Part shown: positions 12,601 to 19,975 of the stretch, piece by piece
Layout of the letters: each line of letters begins with the position of its first letter
Position numbering within the stretch: the stretch's first letter is position 1
DNA from: Silene noctiflora
Lineage: Eukaryota > Streptophyta > Magnoliopsida > Caryophyllales > Caryophyllaceae
Length of the DNA: 26,382 nt
Direction of reading: 5' to 3'
Assembly (NCBI GenBank): GCA_009801015.1
Contig: VHZZ01010482.1
Coordinates: forward strand, 18,096-44,477
The notes under the pieces: model-generated
What the model saw: only the letters and a program-made list of their open reading frames with translations
Told to the model about the DNA's origin: nothing
Databases searched by the model: none
Made by a program: the position numbers and the translations under genes

Positions 12601-15600
12601 TGAACTAGGAAAATGATGATGTTGAATCGATTGCTAATAATGAGGGAGGCAAATTTACAAATGACATAGATAGAGGCCAGGGTGTACTTGATGCAGAAAA
12701 AAACAACAGGTATGCTATCAGCAATCAAAATTTCATGAGGACAATATTAATAATAATCATAAATATTAGAGAACCATCTCAACCAAAATCTTAATCTGAT
12801 GGTTGAAGCCCAATAATTGGTTCTTATACATTAATACATCCCCTCACGCAAAAGCCCGTGGACTTGAAGCGTGGATAATGCACAGGCCCACCCTACCTTG
12901 TGCTGAAATTCCACAGGTGAGAATAGGAGTACCAAAATTTAAAGTTGGGACCTAGGGCTCTGATACCGTATAACCAATTATTGGGCTTCAACCAAAAGCT
13001 TAAACTGATGGTTGAAGCCCAATAATTGGTTCTTATACCTTAATAGTAAATATGACATAAAGCCTTTCCATTTTTCGACTTGAGACTTAACAAATGAAAC
13101 TTTATCTTTGGAGTTCAGTAGTCCTCGTGGCTTGTGGGCCTTTCTTGTCCGTCCTCCAGTGAAGAAGTCTTCCAGTGAATCTTTGAAGGCTGCAAATATT
13201 ACTGTATGTATCATCTTATTATATTCTTTGATTGGTCGATACTTCCAAGCATTTATAAGCTTTTTTAAATACGGATATCCTTTGATTCTCAAATGTGCTT
13301 CTGTCCTATGATTCTCTAATGAGTAAAAACATGAGCTTTAGTTGCTCCAGTCTAAAATTGTTGGTTTCTGGTTAAATTTGGATTTAGGGAGGGAAGGTTG
13401 ACATTCTGTTGTACAGAGAGATGATATTTGGTCTTAGAAAGGGAGTGATTGGTACCTGTTTGAGTGCTGAAAACAATTGTGCAGAACTCTCCTTTCGCTA
13501 AAGGGGGACGTCTGAGAAGGGTTTTCTACCTAGTAGAAAGATTTTTATAGCCAGGTGCTTTGGGGTGTTTCTTTCCTCCAACCTGTAACTTGATAGTGAA
13601 TGACAGAGGAAGGCAACTCTTAGTTTAAAGCCTCTTAAGACCAGATTTCTTTCTCGTGTCAAGGAATCAGTGTTTGATCAGTTTGAGAGCATATGGACAA
13701 AAAAAAGTAGATTGAAGGAAAAGTAAGTTTTGGCTTGCTGTCCTGTTGACCTAAATTTTGTGTGTCAATTATTTGACGAGCTTGTATTTTGGGCAAGTTT
13801 TCTTTCATAATCTTAGTCTAAAGCATGAATCCCACTGTCATCAGTAAGCTTAACTTGGAGGAAGAGGGGGTTAAGATGAACTTTAATGATTGCTGTATGC
13901 AAGCTTTGACCTGTGATTTGATTCAATATTCTCCAACACTTCTCTTGTTGGATTGACGTTATTTTTACTTGAGAAGGTGGTTGTCGTGTCCTGTTCCCCA
14001 ATTTTTTTTTTGTTGGGTTGTGAGAGATCTCTGTGATAAGTTGTCTATGTTTGGATTGATTTACTCGACGAGGCTTGGTGTTGTAAATAGAGTTGTTAAC
14101 TGCTTTCTATCAGTGGACTGTCTTAATATATGTTAAGATTAGATCTCTTAATGTTGCTTAAGGTCCTGACATGGATGAGCTTCTTTGATGTTTTCTTTTC
14201 ACTTCATTGAATATTGAATCATGTGCTAATTGGGGTAGGTGTAGAATGTTTTGGTCGAGTAGTTGATTCCTGACATGCTGTTTTTACAAGGGACTTAATG
14301 TCTTAAGACTATGAGGCAACATATTTGTGTGGGAAAGAGAAACCTCAGATATATAGAAGACTGTAATGCAACTTTCTATCATGTATGCAAGCTACTTTTT
14401 TTTTCCCCAAAATGAGGTGATACTTTCTGACTTGTTGTGACAACCCAAGATAAGGGTGTTTCTTGGTTGTAAAAATGTTTGATAGGCATCCCTTTTCATC
14501 CACTTGTTCGCCTCTCTGCTCCTTACAGGTTGTATCGCCCTAGTCCCAATGTTTCTCATGTGGGCTTGTCTAGTACCGTATTTTTGTTTTTTTTAATCCG
14601 AGTAGCTGAACGTGGGATCTGACTTTGATGTGCCAGCTTCATTTACAGGAAATGTGATTTTGAGTTTTGCTTTCTTGTAATGCAGGAAGATACATCCTTA
14701 TATAATTTGTCGAGTGCAAATTCCGGAATGTCAGATACTTCTGAAATTCACCGTTTTGAACTATTGAGGAGTGAGCTCATAGAGCTTGAAAAACGCGTTC
14801 AAAAAAGCACAAATCAGTCTGAAAGTGAAGAGGTACCTATCGGCTAAGCTATTGTCTTTGACATGCATTCTTGGCTGACTTGATGTTCCAATCATTTACT
14901 TAAACCTAGTGTTTGGCATAGCTGATAGTTCAGCAATACCTTGATGTGATGTAACATTTTCCGACTATGCATAGTCTCTAGACTGACTGTTGACCAATGC
15001 CTTTACAAAATGGCAGCTATCATGTTTTGAAGAAGTAATGGGAGGTAGTCTTGTTAATCCTATAATTCTTGAATTACTTTATATGTTGCGTGATAATCCT
15101 TCCTCCTGAATCTTTATCCCCGTAAGTGTGTTTCATCTTTTTGGTCCCCTTTTCTTTCTTTTTATCTGGGGCGTCTGAATGAAAATGCATTGAATGATGA
15201 TCTGATGAGTGGATATTAGCTTTCTATAAAATCATTTGTAGATAAATAAAACGAAACACATATTTGCTACTCTAGGTGAAAATTTGTTATCTTTGTAGTG
15301 TCACAAGTTGTAAGTTATGCCTTTTCTTAATCTATGCTGAGTTATTCTGTTATTGTTGCTTATCCTTGTAAATAGTTCAAGTGGTTGAATGATCTCCGTT
15401 ATCTATTTTCTCGTTGAGGTTCTCTGTTCTTTTTTACTTTACTGATAAATTCCTGATTATATTTGTCCATTTTGTTATTATGGAGGGATCCAATTCCGAA
15501 ACTGATGTTAAATAAAGTTGGAATACGACACTCTTAACGAGATTACTCAAGTTTTGCTCATTTCTGCTGTATGCCCTGCTATTGAGATTTATGTACATAT

Positions 15601-18600
15601 TGAATTGCGAAATCAACCTGGTGGAAGTCGAAAAACAGAATTCTCTCACATAGCATTGTCATCCACCTTTTCCTTGAAGGTTACTAAGATTTCTTTCTAT
15701 GTAAAGGAATGTTCTTTTTGTTGCTTGCTTGCCCTTGTAACTCTTTCACTGTGACATATGGTGGAAAGTTTCTATTTCTACTCCACTACTTCTCTGACTT
15801 GCCTTCTATGTTTTATATATGTAAATAAAATATGCTGGGTCCTGTATTTTGTGGAGAATTTTGCGCCGGCGAAATCTTTTAAAAAAATATTTCCAGAATA
15901 TTTCGCATGTTACTCCTAGCTGTCAGAAAGAGGTGACTTTAGGCTAATGCTTTCTCTAACAAGTTCACATATTCGTTCTGCCGTTTTATTATATTGAGTT
16001 CGTGTGAATGGGGTCGCTATCGGGTTCCGAATTTGAATATCCCATGCCCAAGAGATCTTGTTTTCGTGTTTGAATTTAGTGAACGAGCGCTATGATACGT
16101 TGATAATGGTATTGCTTAGTCTTGAAAAGAATATTAACCCTTTGTTTATATGGAAGAATTTGGAGTGAAAGGAAGGGAGGGGAAGGGAGGTAGGCAATTT
16201 CCTTTTGCCGGTGAGCAAAATGGCGTTGGACAAATTTGAAGGCAATTTCCCTCTAATCCTCTCCTACGAGACAAAAGTCACAAAACTCCCTCCACCATAA
16301 GAAACATTCGGAGAATTTACTTGGTTCACTCTTGCTCCACTTCCTGCCTTACTTTTGTATTCAAATAGGGTGTGTTTGGATTGGGGGGTTTGGTGGGAAA
16401 GGGAGGGAAGGGATTCGGAGGGATGAAAAATGCTTTGTTTGGTTAGCAAAATGGAGGTGGAGGAATTTGGAGGGGAAGGAAAATGGATCCCTCCATTTCC
16501 TTCCTCCAAGCCAAATTTTTTCTCCTCCAAGGAAAAATTTGGAGGGAAAATCACCTCCTCCGTTCTCCCTCCCCTCCCCTCCCCTCCCCTTCCCTCCATC
16601 CAACTCCCCTCCTTTTCCCTCCTATTTTCCTATCCAAACAAGGCCATGGGTGTGTTTGGATAGAAGGATTTGGAGGGAAAGGAAGAGGAAGAATTGGAGG
16701 GAGTTGAAATATTTTGTTTGGATAGCAAAATGAAGTTGGAGGGATTTGGAGGGGAGGGAAAATGGATCCCTTCACTTCCCTCCTCCAAGGCATATTAAAT
16801 TCTCTCCAACAAAGGAGAGATTTAGAGAGAAACATTCTCCCTCCCTTTTCTTTCCATCCCTCCCGGGTTCCCCCTCTCCTCCCTTCTTCTCCTATTTTGG
16901 TATCCATGCAAGGGCCAAGTGTATACTTTTGCAGCATTGGTGATGTAAGATTTTGTGAAGGTGCCTGGTGTAACTGGCACAACTATATTATAAAGGATTG
17001 TGTAATGATGCCGTGAAAGAGATCTGAATTTTACAGTGCTGGCGAATGCAGTTGGGTTGTTATATACTTGTATTTCAGATGACTCACTTAAATAACATGC
17101 TGTAAATTTTTTGGTAGGAATTTATGAGTCTACTAATGAAGCTTTGTTTCAATCTTTTCAGTATATTGAGTGTATTAATATCGTTAGAGGATCTGAACTT
17201 GTGCCAGTGCAAAAGAATGGGAGCTTAATTGAAAAATCACTTGAAAAGCTTAAAGAGACAAGCACGGTATGTATACCTTCCATCAGAGTTGTATGCACGA
17301 GTGATATATGCTGTGACTGAGTTGGATGACCCAAATTAAATTTGCACCAACAGGTGGAAGAAGACTAACCGCTGTCATATAAGAAGCTAAGATTTGACAC
17401 ACGGGTCATTTGGTTTGGTTTTAGATCGGGCTAAATCTAATCGATATCACTTGAGTGAGCCTTAGTTTTGATTTTGTCGGATGTGAACAAATTGTGTCAA
17501 TTTCCATACTATTTTCATTACATTATAATATTTCAAAATTAAAAGTATTATGGTTGAATCAAGCCAGAATTTACCCAAATCATACAATAAGTGGGTGTTA
17601 ATAAGAAAAATAAGTTTTTTTGATTTGAGTCCAAATCAGTTAGGTTCAGGTTCAATTCGCCTTTGGGTTTTTATTTGGGCATGTGCCAGATTTGGTTCAA
17701 TTTCGATTCATCTTATGTTATATAAGGTTTTTTATTCATTTCAAGTTTCTCCATTTGGGTCTTCAATTTCCTTTTTTTTTTTTTTTTTTTTTTCTCTCTC
17801 TTTTTGCTTTTGCGTTCAGGTTTATTTTGTCAACTTTATAAGAAGTGCACGCAATTGTGTGAGTCATTAGTCTTTGGCTCTAAGAAAATAATCGCGGAAT
17901 AAAAGTATATTAATTAAAATGCATTTATGTTGTCAAAAAGATGCAAAGAGAAATCATTTTCTGGATATTGAAAGTAATTTAAGTTGTTTTGTGAAGTTGG
18001 TCAACAATTTTTTACATTTCCTTGCACCACACTGAATATTATGTTTCAGTGAACGATGGTTATAATTGTCTGTTTATGTTCTGCTCCTGACAAACTTGAC
18101 TATTTTGAGATGCTTTTTGAACACCAGATGTGGAGTCTTGCATTTGTTGCTAGTACTGCTGGGTTCTCTTCTGAAATAAACTCGAATTATATCCCAAAGC
18201 AAAATTTTGCCTTAGTGGTATTGTGGATGTATTGTATATCTCCTACCTTTTGTCTTAGACCTCAGAATTAGTATTCAGGAGTTCTGAGTTTTCAAAATGC
18301 CCCGCCATAGACATTAACCTCACTAAATCTTTGGGTTAACGATGATCTGTTTGTCAAAGGGTGGTCACTATAGTTACCTGAACTGACATTCCCAAAAAAT
18401 ACGATCCTTACCTGAACCATAATTTTCGTTTTGGTTCAGGTAATGGATACCTGTTTTCCTTCAAAATTCAATAGGCGGCCAGATTTTGTAGTTGCGTTAA
18501 GAATTGATGCCATTCTTTGTGTAATAAGTTGAAAATGTTTAAATGTGTAAGCTCTTGAATGTCTTATTAATATTTACAGTGGTACTTCCAACAAAAAATG

Positions 18601-19598
18601 GCAAAAGTTCCTTGAATCAGGTGTGGTTTAGAGTACCTTAATGCAAAAAAGTTTACCTTTAATGTGAATCAGGTCATTTTGTCAATTGTGGTACCCGCTT
18701 TCTGATTTGGAATTTGGGTTTGGTTTATGTTCAGCCCTCACTTTTTACTTCATCTATATTTTTTATAGCGATTGTTTATTTGTAGGATGTTTGGCAAGGC
18801 ACTCAACTTCTGGCTATTGATACTGCTGCTGCTTCAGGGCTTCTCAGGAGGGCAATAATTGGTGATGAGTTAACTGACAAGGAAAAGAAGTTTTTCCGCA
18901 GAACTCTTACTGACCTTGCATCAGTTGTTCCTATTGGAGTTCTTATGCTCCTTCCGGTGAGTTGCTTTTTTGCCAACTGCTAGGATAATCAAAATTTTGT
19001 TAACGAATATGGATGTTGGGATTACATGCTTGAATATTGTAGCAAACCTTGTACTTGCGTTTTTTCCTGATTTTGCAGAACAATTCGCATACTATTGCGT
19101 TTAGTCAATTATCATGCTTGCAAAATAAACCTTGTAGTGGCAGTTTTTCCTGATTTTACATGCTTGAATATGGATGTTGGAATTACATACTTTAAAATCC
19201 GCAGGTTGTGAAATTGATGTGTGGCAACTCAAATGTTCTTTCTAACATAAATGAAAACAATTCCATAAATTGTTTTGATAAGATTACAAATAATTTGGGT
19301 GTCACACAGATTTTATTCATTGACTTGGTGGTTCTTATTCTGGGCAGGTGACTGCAGTTGGGCATGCGGCTATGTTGGCTGCCATCCAAAGATATGTGCC
19401 GGCCTTGGTATGTTTAATCCTAATTAAATTGATTAGTGTCACATAAACCCTCGTGGACTAAACGATGGACTGATGCAGATACCATCGACATATGGGTCAG
19501 AAAGGCTTCAGCTTTTAAGGCAGCTGGAGATAATGAAACAGACAGAAAGTGGTGATGCCAAGCTCAAGGATAATGTTGAGGAATCTGCTCAAAGATGA
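657..19598 (+). CDS. LETM1-like protein, 18 coding exons (joined CDS)
   Basis: Joined CDS: 657-697, 2651-3131, 5251-5342, 6620-6781, 6883-7276, 9496-9614, 9699-9771, 9869-10089, 10209-10253, 11827-11908, 12139-12330, 12609-12709, 13119-13203, 14686-14832, 17162-17266, 18786-18956, 19348-19407, 19479-19598. It totals 2691 nt and encodes 896 residues, with all introns GT-AG and phases consistent. The translation agrees with my recollection of the plant LETM1-like family (Arabidopsis At3g11560/At5g06220) along nearly its whole length. Residues 781-862 align with the LETM1 core: LTDKEKK near 809-815, RTLTDL at 819-824, a hydrophobic membrane segment at about 824-853, and PSTY at 859-862. Canonical LETM1 acts at the inner mitochondrial membrane in cation/proton homeostasis and ribosome contact. 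This protein ends 34 residues after PSTY and lacks that C-terminal domain. The N-terminus may be an organelle transit peptide; chloroplast or mitochondrion cannot be decided here, and the molecular role is unproven. Confidence 0.93.
698..2650 (+). other. Intron 1 (1953 bp)
   Basis: GTCTGT to GCCAG. AT-rich, with no recognisable coding block; the short open frames at 2381-2590 and near 2073-2280 do not fit splice phase. A short 'acggagtagtagg' motif near 2359 resembles the ends of common dicot MITEs but has no partner that I found. Confidence 0.75.
2651..3131 (+). CDS. Exon 2, residues 14-174
   Basis: The acceptor is attgccag at 2643-2650 and the donor is CAG|GTTGCC at 3132. It encodes the rest of the presumed transit region (few acidic residues before residue 26), then FASADDG at 87-93, where the family-conserved part begins. 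DAARVFEL and AWLGVDKNAW are conserved blocks shared with other plant members. If intron 2 is retained, the frame reaches a stop at about 3171, giving a short protein. Confidence 0.92.
3542..3731. mobile_element. hAT-like MITE, copy 1, with 8-bp target duplication
   Basis: The terminal inverted repeat CTATGTTAC (3542-3550) pairs with GTAACATAG (3723-3731), perfect over 9 bp. The flanks CCTATGTT at 3534-3541 and CCTATGTT at 3732-3739 are an exact 8-bp direct duplication, the hAT-type size. The 190-bp interior has the blocks 'ctattttatgaaaa' and 'gtgtcgggcacgggta', shared with the copy at 8604-8776. It is non-coding, so it would depend on a transposase elsewhere. Confidence 0.82.
3853..4509. mobile_element. 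Non-autonomous TIR element, 'gggatggcaa' type
   Basis: The left end AGGGATGGCAA (from 3853) and the right end, read in complement as AGAGATGGCAATGGG (to 4509), form imperfect terminal inverted repeats. The inner flanks are rich in 'ggaccc/gggtcc/ggatatg' motifs in opposite orientation at each side, and the centre is AT-rich. It is about 657 bp and has no coding frame. No clear target duplication is visible, so the insertion is old or the ends are slightly off. Confidence 0.65.
5251..5342 (+). CDS. Exon 3, residues 175-204 plus 2 nt
   Basis: The acceptor is acttcttcag and the donor AG|GTAGTT. It reads ASVYALLQAA then the charged stretch HEVASRRDGGDKE. ASVY directly continues the SYQ that ends exon 2, as in relatives. 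The final AG joins the C of exon 4 to give Ser. Confidence 0.92.
5343..6619 (+). other. Intron 3 (1277 bp)
   Basis: GTAGTT to ATGCAG. AT-rich with no clear element. A small 'aaatttaaattt' palindrome lies near 5609-5620 and a (GGGT)n run near 6429-6441. The open frame at 5923-6108 has no splice or family support. Confidence 0.7.
6620..6781 (+). CDS. Exon 4, residues 205-258 plus 2 nt
   Basis: The acceptor is atgatgcag. It encodes SLLRLSAPLESIIREKL followed by DWFWSEQIPVVVTTFVNHF, a strongly conserved family block. The donor is inside a GTGTGTG run at 6782; only use of the first GT keeps the frame into exon 5, whereas the second GT (6784) would shift it. Confidence 0.92.
6883..7276 (+). CDS. 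Exon 5, residues 259-390
   Basis: The second longest exon, 394 nt. The acceptor is tatcag and the donor GAA|GTGAGT. It carries the conserved blocks KLGSAKVSCSQFFS, IPDVTGSLMDVLV, REFLVHFGPRAAAC and IWSKLTTSESIE. A hydrophobic helix (MSLIVLALVCSSVITKLG) lies near its start, but its character is not clearly transmembrane. Confidence 0.94.
7277..9495 (+). other. Intron 5 (2219 bp)
   Basis: GTGAGT to TACAG. It carries the MITE copy at 8604-8776. The rest is anonymous AT-rich sequence without a convincing coding frame. Confidence 0.75.
8604..8776. mobile_element. hAT-like MITE, copy 2
   Basis: TATGTTGCTCGGA (8604-8616) pairs perfectly with TCCGAGCAACATA (8764-8776), a 13-bp terminal inverted repeat. 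A 6-bp direct match, GCTGTG, flanks it (8596-8601 and 8778-8783), the remains of a target duplication. The interior shares 'ctattttatgaaaa' and 'gagtgtccgacacg' with copy 1. TIRs of the CTATGTTGCTCGGA type are widespread in dicot genomes, by recall. Confidence 0.8.
9496..9614 (+). CDS. Exon 6, residues 391-429 plus 2 nt
   Basis: The acceptor is atacag and the donor AG|GTATGT. It encodes VLEKDLAIFGFFVALGRSTR, one of the most conserved segments of the plant family, then SFLAANGYDKIDEPVECFI. Confidence 0.94.
9699..9771 (+). CDS. Exon 7, residues 430-454
   Basis: The acceptor is tttatcag and the donor GAA|GTAAGC. It encodes YFVSGCVLYYPQLSSIS then SYELYVE. The SSISSYxLYVE block is conserved in the family. 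Confidence 0.94.
9869..10089 (+). CDS. Exon 8, residues 455-527 plus 2 nt
   Basis: The acceptor is tttcgcag and the donor GG|GTAATA. It encodes VVCEELDWLPFYPG, a variable polar loop with HGHEKKSDSPPN, then ALDVCSRW and KWVENPSNVKAARFLSKG. The last block is conserved in relatives. Confidence 0.93.
10124..10147 (+). repeat. (TTTA)n microsatellite in intron 8
   Basis: About five to six TTTA units inside the 119-bp intron 8, where they supply part of the T-rich tract between the donor (10090) and acceptor (10208). Confidence 0.8.
10209..10253 (+). CDS. Exon 9, 45-nt small exon, residues 528-542 plus 2 nt
   Basis: It is flanked by taatag and a good donor, AA|GTGAGT. It reads LNTLESSMEDLGLMK across the junctions, matching the spacing of the corresponding short helix in relatives. 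Both flanking introns are phase 2 and the exon is 45 nt, so skipping it would keep the frame and remove 15 residues. Confidence 0.87.
10254..11826 (+). other. Intron 9 (1573 bp)
   Basis: GTGAGT to TGGCAG. It holds the hAT-like element 11261-11671. The remaining sequence, including poly-T and poly-A runs near 10478-10505, shows no coding signal. Confidence 0.75.
11261..11671. mobile_element. hAT-like element with 'aggcgc' repeats
   Basis: The ends CTTAGTTTAA (11261) and the complement of the right end, CTTAGTTTGAC (11671), form short TIRs. The flanks CTTTGAAG (11253-11260) and CCTTGAAG (11672-11679) are an 8-bp duplication with one mismatch. Both arms are dense in 'aaggcgc', 'gcgcac' and 'aggcac' words in opposite orientation, and the middle is AT-rich. 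It is 411 bp and non-coding. Confidence 0.75.
11827..11908 (+). CDS. Exon 10, residues 543-570
   Basis: The acceptor is ttggcag and the donor AAG|GTATAT. It encodes a polar Ser/Asn-rich linker ending in EPDSFNK, the family lead-in to the first coiled coil. It follows the 1.57-kb intron 9, which carries a hAT-like insertion. Confidence 0.9.
12139..12330 (+). CDS. Exon 11, coiled-coil exon, residues 571-634
   Basis: The acceptor is atattag and the donor GAG|GTAATG. It starts ALENVEEALVKLEMLLQEM and continues through KAACSDLEKIRKLKKEAE into FLEASFRAKAACLQE. Heptad-like Leu/Ile spacing and many Glu/Lys residues indicate a coiled coil. It is highly conserved in plant members. Confidence 0.93.
12609..12709 (+). 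CDS. Exon 12, residues 635-667 plus 2 nt
   Basis: The acceptor is gaactag and the donor AG|GTATGC. It encodes an acidic, Asn/Gly-rich, low-conservation linker (ENDDVESIANNEGG and on). Support comes mainly from splice phase, the open frame and its position between conserved exons. Confidence 0.83.
12710..13118 (+). other. Intron 12 (409 bp), mostly repeat
   Basis: GTATGC to TTCAG. About 60% of it is the repeat cluster 12789-13046, leaving about 70 bp of unique sequence before the exon 13 acceptor. Confidence 0.8.
12789..13046. repeat. Direct/inverted repeat cluster, 'gttgaagcccaataattgg' type
   Basis: The word 'ctgatggttgaagcccaa' plus 'taattggttcttata' occurs at 12797-12830 and again at 13004-13038, in the same orientation. 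An inverted copy of its core (aaccaattattgggcttcaa) lies at 12971-12990, so the right side can fold into a stem. Between them is 'cccctcacgcaaaagcccgtgg' style sequence that I associate with a repeat seen in several dicots. The right arm is 72 bp from the exon 13 acceptor. Confidence 0.75.
13119..13203 (+). CDS. Exon 13, residues 668-696
   Basis: The acceptor is gagttcag at 13111-13118 and the donor ACT|GTATGT. It encodes SPRGLWAFLVRPPVKK, matching the 'RGLW' block of relatives. Its acceptor lies 72 bp after a repeat cluster (12789-13046) that makes up most of intron 12. Confidence 0.87.
13204..14685 (+). other. Intron 13 (1482 bp)
   Basis: GTATGT to ATGCAG. T-rich, anonymous. A stretch at 13620-13730 looks somewhat coding-like but fits neither the splice phase nor the family sequence. 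No repeat was recognised. Confidence 0.7.
14686..14832 (+). CDS. Exon 14, second coiled coil, residues 697-745
   Basis: The acceptor is taatgcag and the donor GAG|GTACCT. A Ser/Asn-rich linker is followed by the helix EIHRFELLRSELIELEKRVQ at about 716-735, a conserved coiled-coil block, then a polar tail ending SESEE. Confidence 0.92.
16135..16267. repeat. Partial, diverged copy of the purine-rich foldback repeat
   Basis: 'accctttgtttatatggaagaatttggag' style sequence followed by 'gaaaggaagggaggggaaggg' matches the left arm of the two copies downstream, and 'tttccctctaatcctctcct' gives a short right arm. It is shorter than the intact copies and lacks a clear terminus. Confidence 0.5.
16368..16645. 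mobile_element. Foldback MITE-like repeat, copy A
   Basis: It begins GGGTGTGTTTGGAT and ends CCTATCCAAACAAGGCC, near-complementary termini. The left half is G/A-rich (ggagggaagg words) and the right half C/T-rich (ccctcccctcc words), so the element folds on itself along most of its length. The open frames in it on both strands are low-complexity artefacts. Confidence 0.72.
16648..16915. mobile_element. Foldback MITE-like repeat, copy B (tandem)
   Basis: Same design as copy A, starting only 2 bp after it: GGGTGTGTTTGGATAG at the left and TTTTGGTATCCATGCAAGGGCC at the right, with G/A-rich then C/T-rich halves. Divergence from copy A suggests a tandem duplication or nested insertion that is not recent. 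Confidence 0.7.
17162..17266 (+). CDS. Exon 15, residues 746-780
   Basis: The acceptor is tcttttcag and the donor ACG|GTATGT. It encodes a variable start (YIECINIVRGSELV) followed by PVQKNGSLIEKSLEKLKETST, which leads into the LETM1 core. Intron 14 before it is 2.3 kb and holds the foldback repeats. Confidence 0.91.
17771..17803 (+). repeat. Poly-T / CT low-complexity tract
   Basis: A run of about 23 T residues followed by 'ctctctcttttt'. Located in intron 15; it may be a retroposon tail read on the minus strand, but no retroposed body was recognised. Confidence 0.75.
18408..18443. repeat. Perfect 12-bp inverted repeat (hairpin)
   Basis: TTACCTGAACCA (18408-18419) and TGGTTCAGGTAA (18432-18443) are perfect complements around a 12-nt AT-rich loop. 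A further 'ttacctgaac' occurs upstream at 18374-18383. Probably the remains of a small inverted-repeat element. Confidence 0.75.
18786..18956 (+). CDS. Exon 16, LETM1 core, residues 781-837
   Basis: The acceptor is atttgtag and the donor CCG|GTGAGT. It encodes DVWQGTQLLAIDTAAA, RRAIIGDELTDKEKKFFRRT and LTDLASVVPIGVLMLLP. The order of an 'LL..DT..A' helix, 'G..LT..EKK', 'RT..DL' and a hydrophobic segment beginning VP is the LETM1 family signature. The membrane segment begins at about residue 824 and runs into exon 17. Confidence 0.95.
18957..19347 (+). other. Intron 16 (391 bp) with internal duplication
   Basis: GTGAGT to GGGCAG. It contains the duplicated words listed separately. 'ttttgcag' at 19071-19078 is a decoy acceptor; using it would not join to the exon 17 sequence without a stop-containing insert. 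Confidence 0.75.
19005..19193 (+). repeat. Local duplication in intron 16
   Basis: 'aaaccttgta' followed by 'tttttcctgatttt' occurs from 19044 and again from 19127, an offset of 83 bp. 'gaatatggatgttgg' with 'attacat' occurs near 19003-19026 and 19166-19188. Together these indicate short diverged duplications within the intron. Confidence 0.75.
19348..19407 (+). CDS. Exon 17, membrane segment, residues 838-857
   Basis: A 60-nt in-frame exon between ctgggcag and TTG|GTATGT. It encodes VTAVGHAAMLAAIQRYVPAL, completing the hydrophobic segment. Skipping it would keep the frame but delete half of the membrane helix. Confidence 0.94.
19479..19598 (+). CDS. Exon 18 and stop, residues 858-896
   Basis: The acceptor is tgatgcag. 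It encodes IPSTYGSERLQLLRQLEIMK and a variable acidic tail ending EESAQR, then TGA at 19596-19598. The PST(F/Y) motif marks the end of the LETM1 membrane module. No ribosome-binding-like domain or EF-hand follows, as is usual for this plant subfamily. Confidence 0.94.
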   Translation: MPSTYGSERLQLLRQLEIMKQTESGDAKLKDNVEESAQR

Positions 19599-19975
19599 AA
19601 CATTATCTGCATGTAACAATGTTGTGAATTCTTTCTTTAGTAGATAATGAGTGAACACCTTGTCTGGAACGCCTGGAGGACGCCAATGGCTAGTCTCCCA
19701 CAGCCTGTTGTGGATCAATTGGGTGTGATGAATGGATGAGTATGATCACTGGTTCAAAAGTCGACCGTCGTTGCGGAAACTTCAATTTCTGTCACCTTTG
19801 GTTCTTCTCAGGTGACATTCTGTCTCCGGCTCTCCGCAAGTATCCGCCTGTATGGCTGTATACCAAGTTCCATTCCAACTAATTTACAAATGCTGATTTT
19901 GTAAATGACACTGTACGCTTGATCTGCAATTCTGCATAGAATTATGTCAATAGTCAACAACAATGTAAAGCGCAT
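19599..19975 (+). other. Likely 3' UTR of the LETM1-like gene
   Basis: Sequence after the TGA, T-rich in places, with 'tttgtaaatgacactgtacgc' and 'aatgtaaagc' as possible plant-style near-upstream poly(A) elements at about 19900-19970. No canonical AATAAA occurs here, so the 3' end is a guess. Confidence 0.4.

Larger units (their letters stand above)
14833..17161 (+). other. Intron 14 (2329 bp)
   Basis: GTACCT to TTTCAG, the longest intron. Its right half holds the purine/pyrimidine foldback repeats (16135-16915). The left half is anonymous, AT-rich. Confidence 0.75.
17267..18785 (+). other. Intron 15 (1519 bp)
   Basis: GTATGT to TTGTAG. It contains a 'ggtttggtttt' and 'gggttcaggttcaa' rich patch (17400-17760), a long T run (17771-17793) and the hairpin at 18408-18443. 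No coding block was found. Confidence 0.72.

Noticed and set aside
13108..13311. 67-codon plus frame around exon 13
   Set aside because: Only 13119-13203 is exon; the rest reads through intron 13 and ends by chance.
13620..13730. Possible extra exon between exons 13 and 14
   Set aside because: The coding-like look is weak, no splice pair keeps the phase, and the exon 13 to exon 14 junction is already in phase.
16264..16982. Several overlapping Pro/Ser- and Gly-rich frames on both strands
   Set aside because: All come from the purine/pyrimidine-rich foldback repeats; no domain, no consistent frame.
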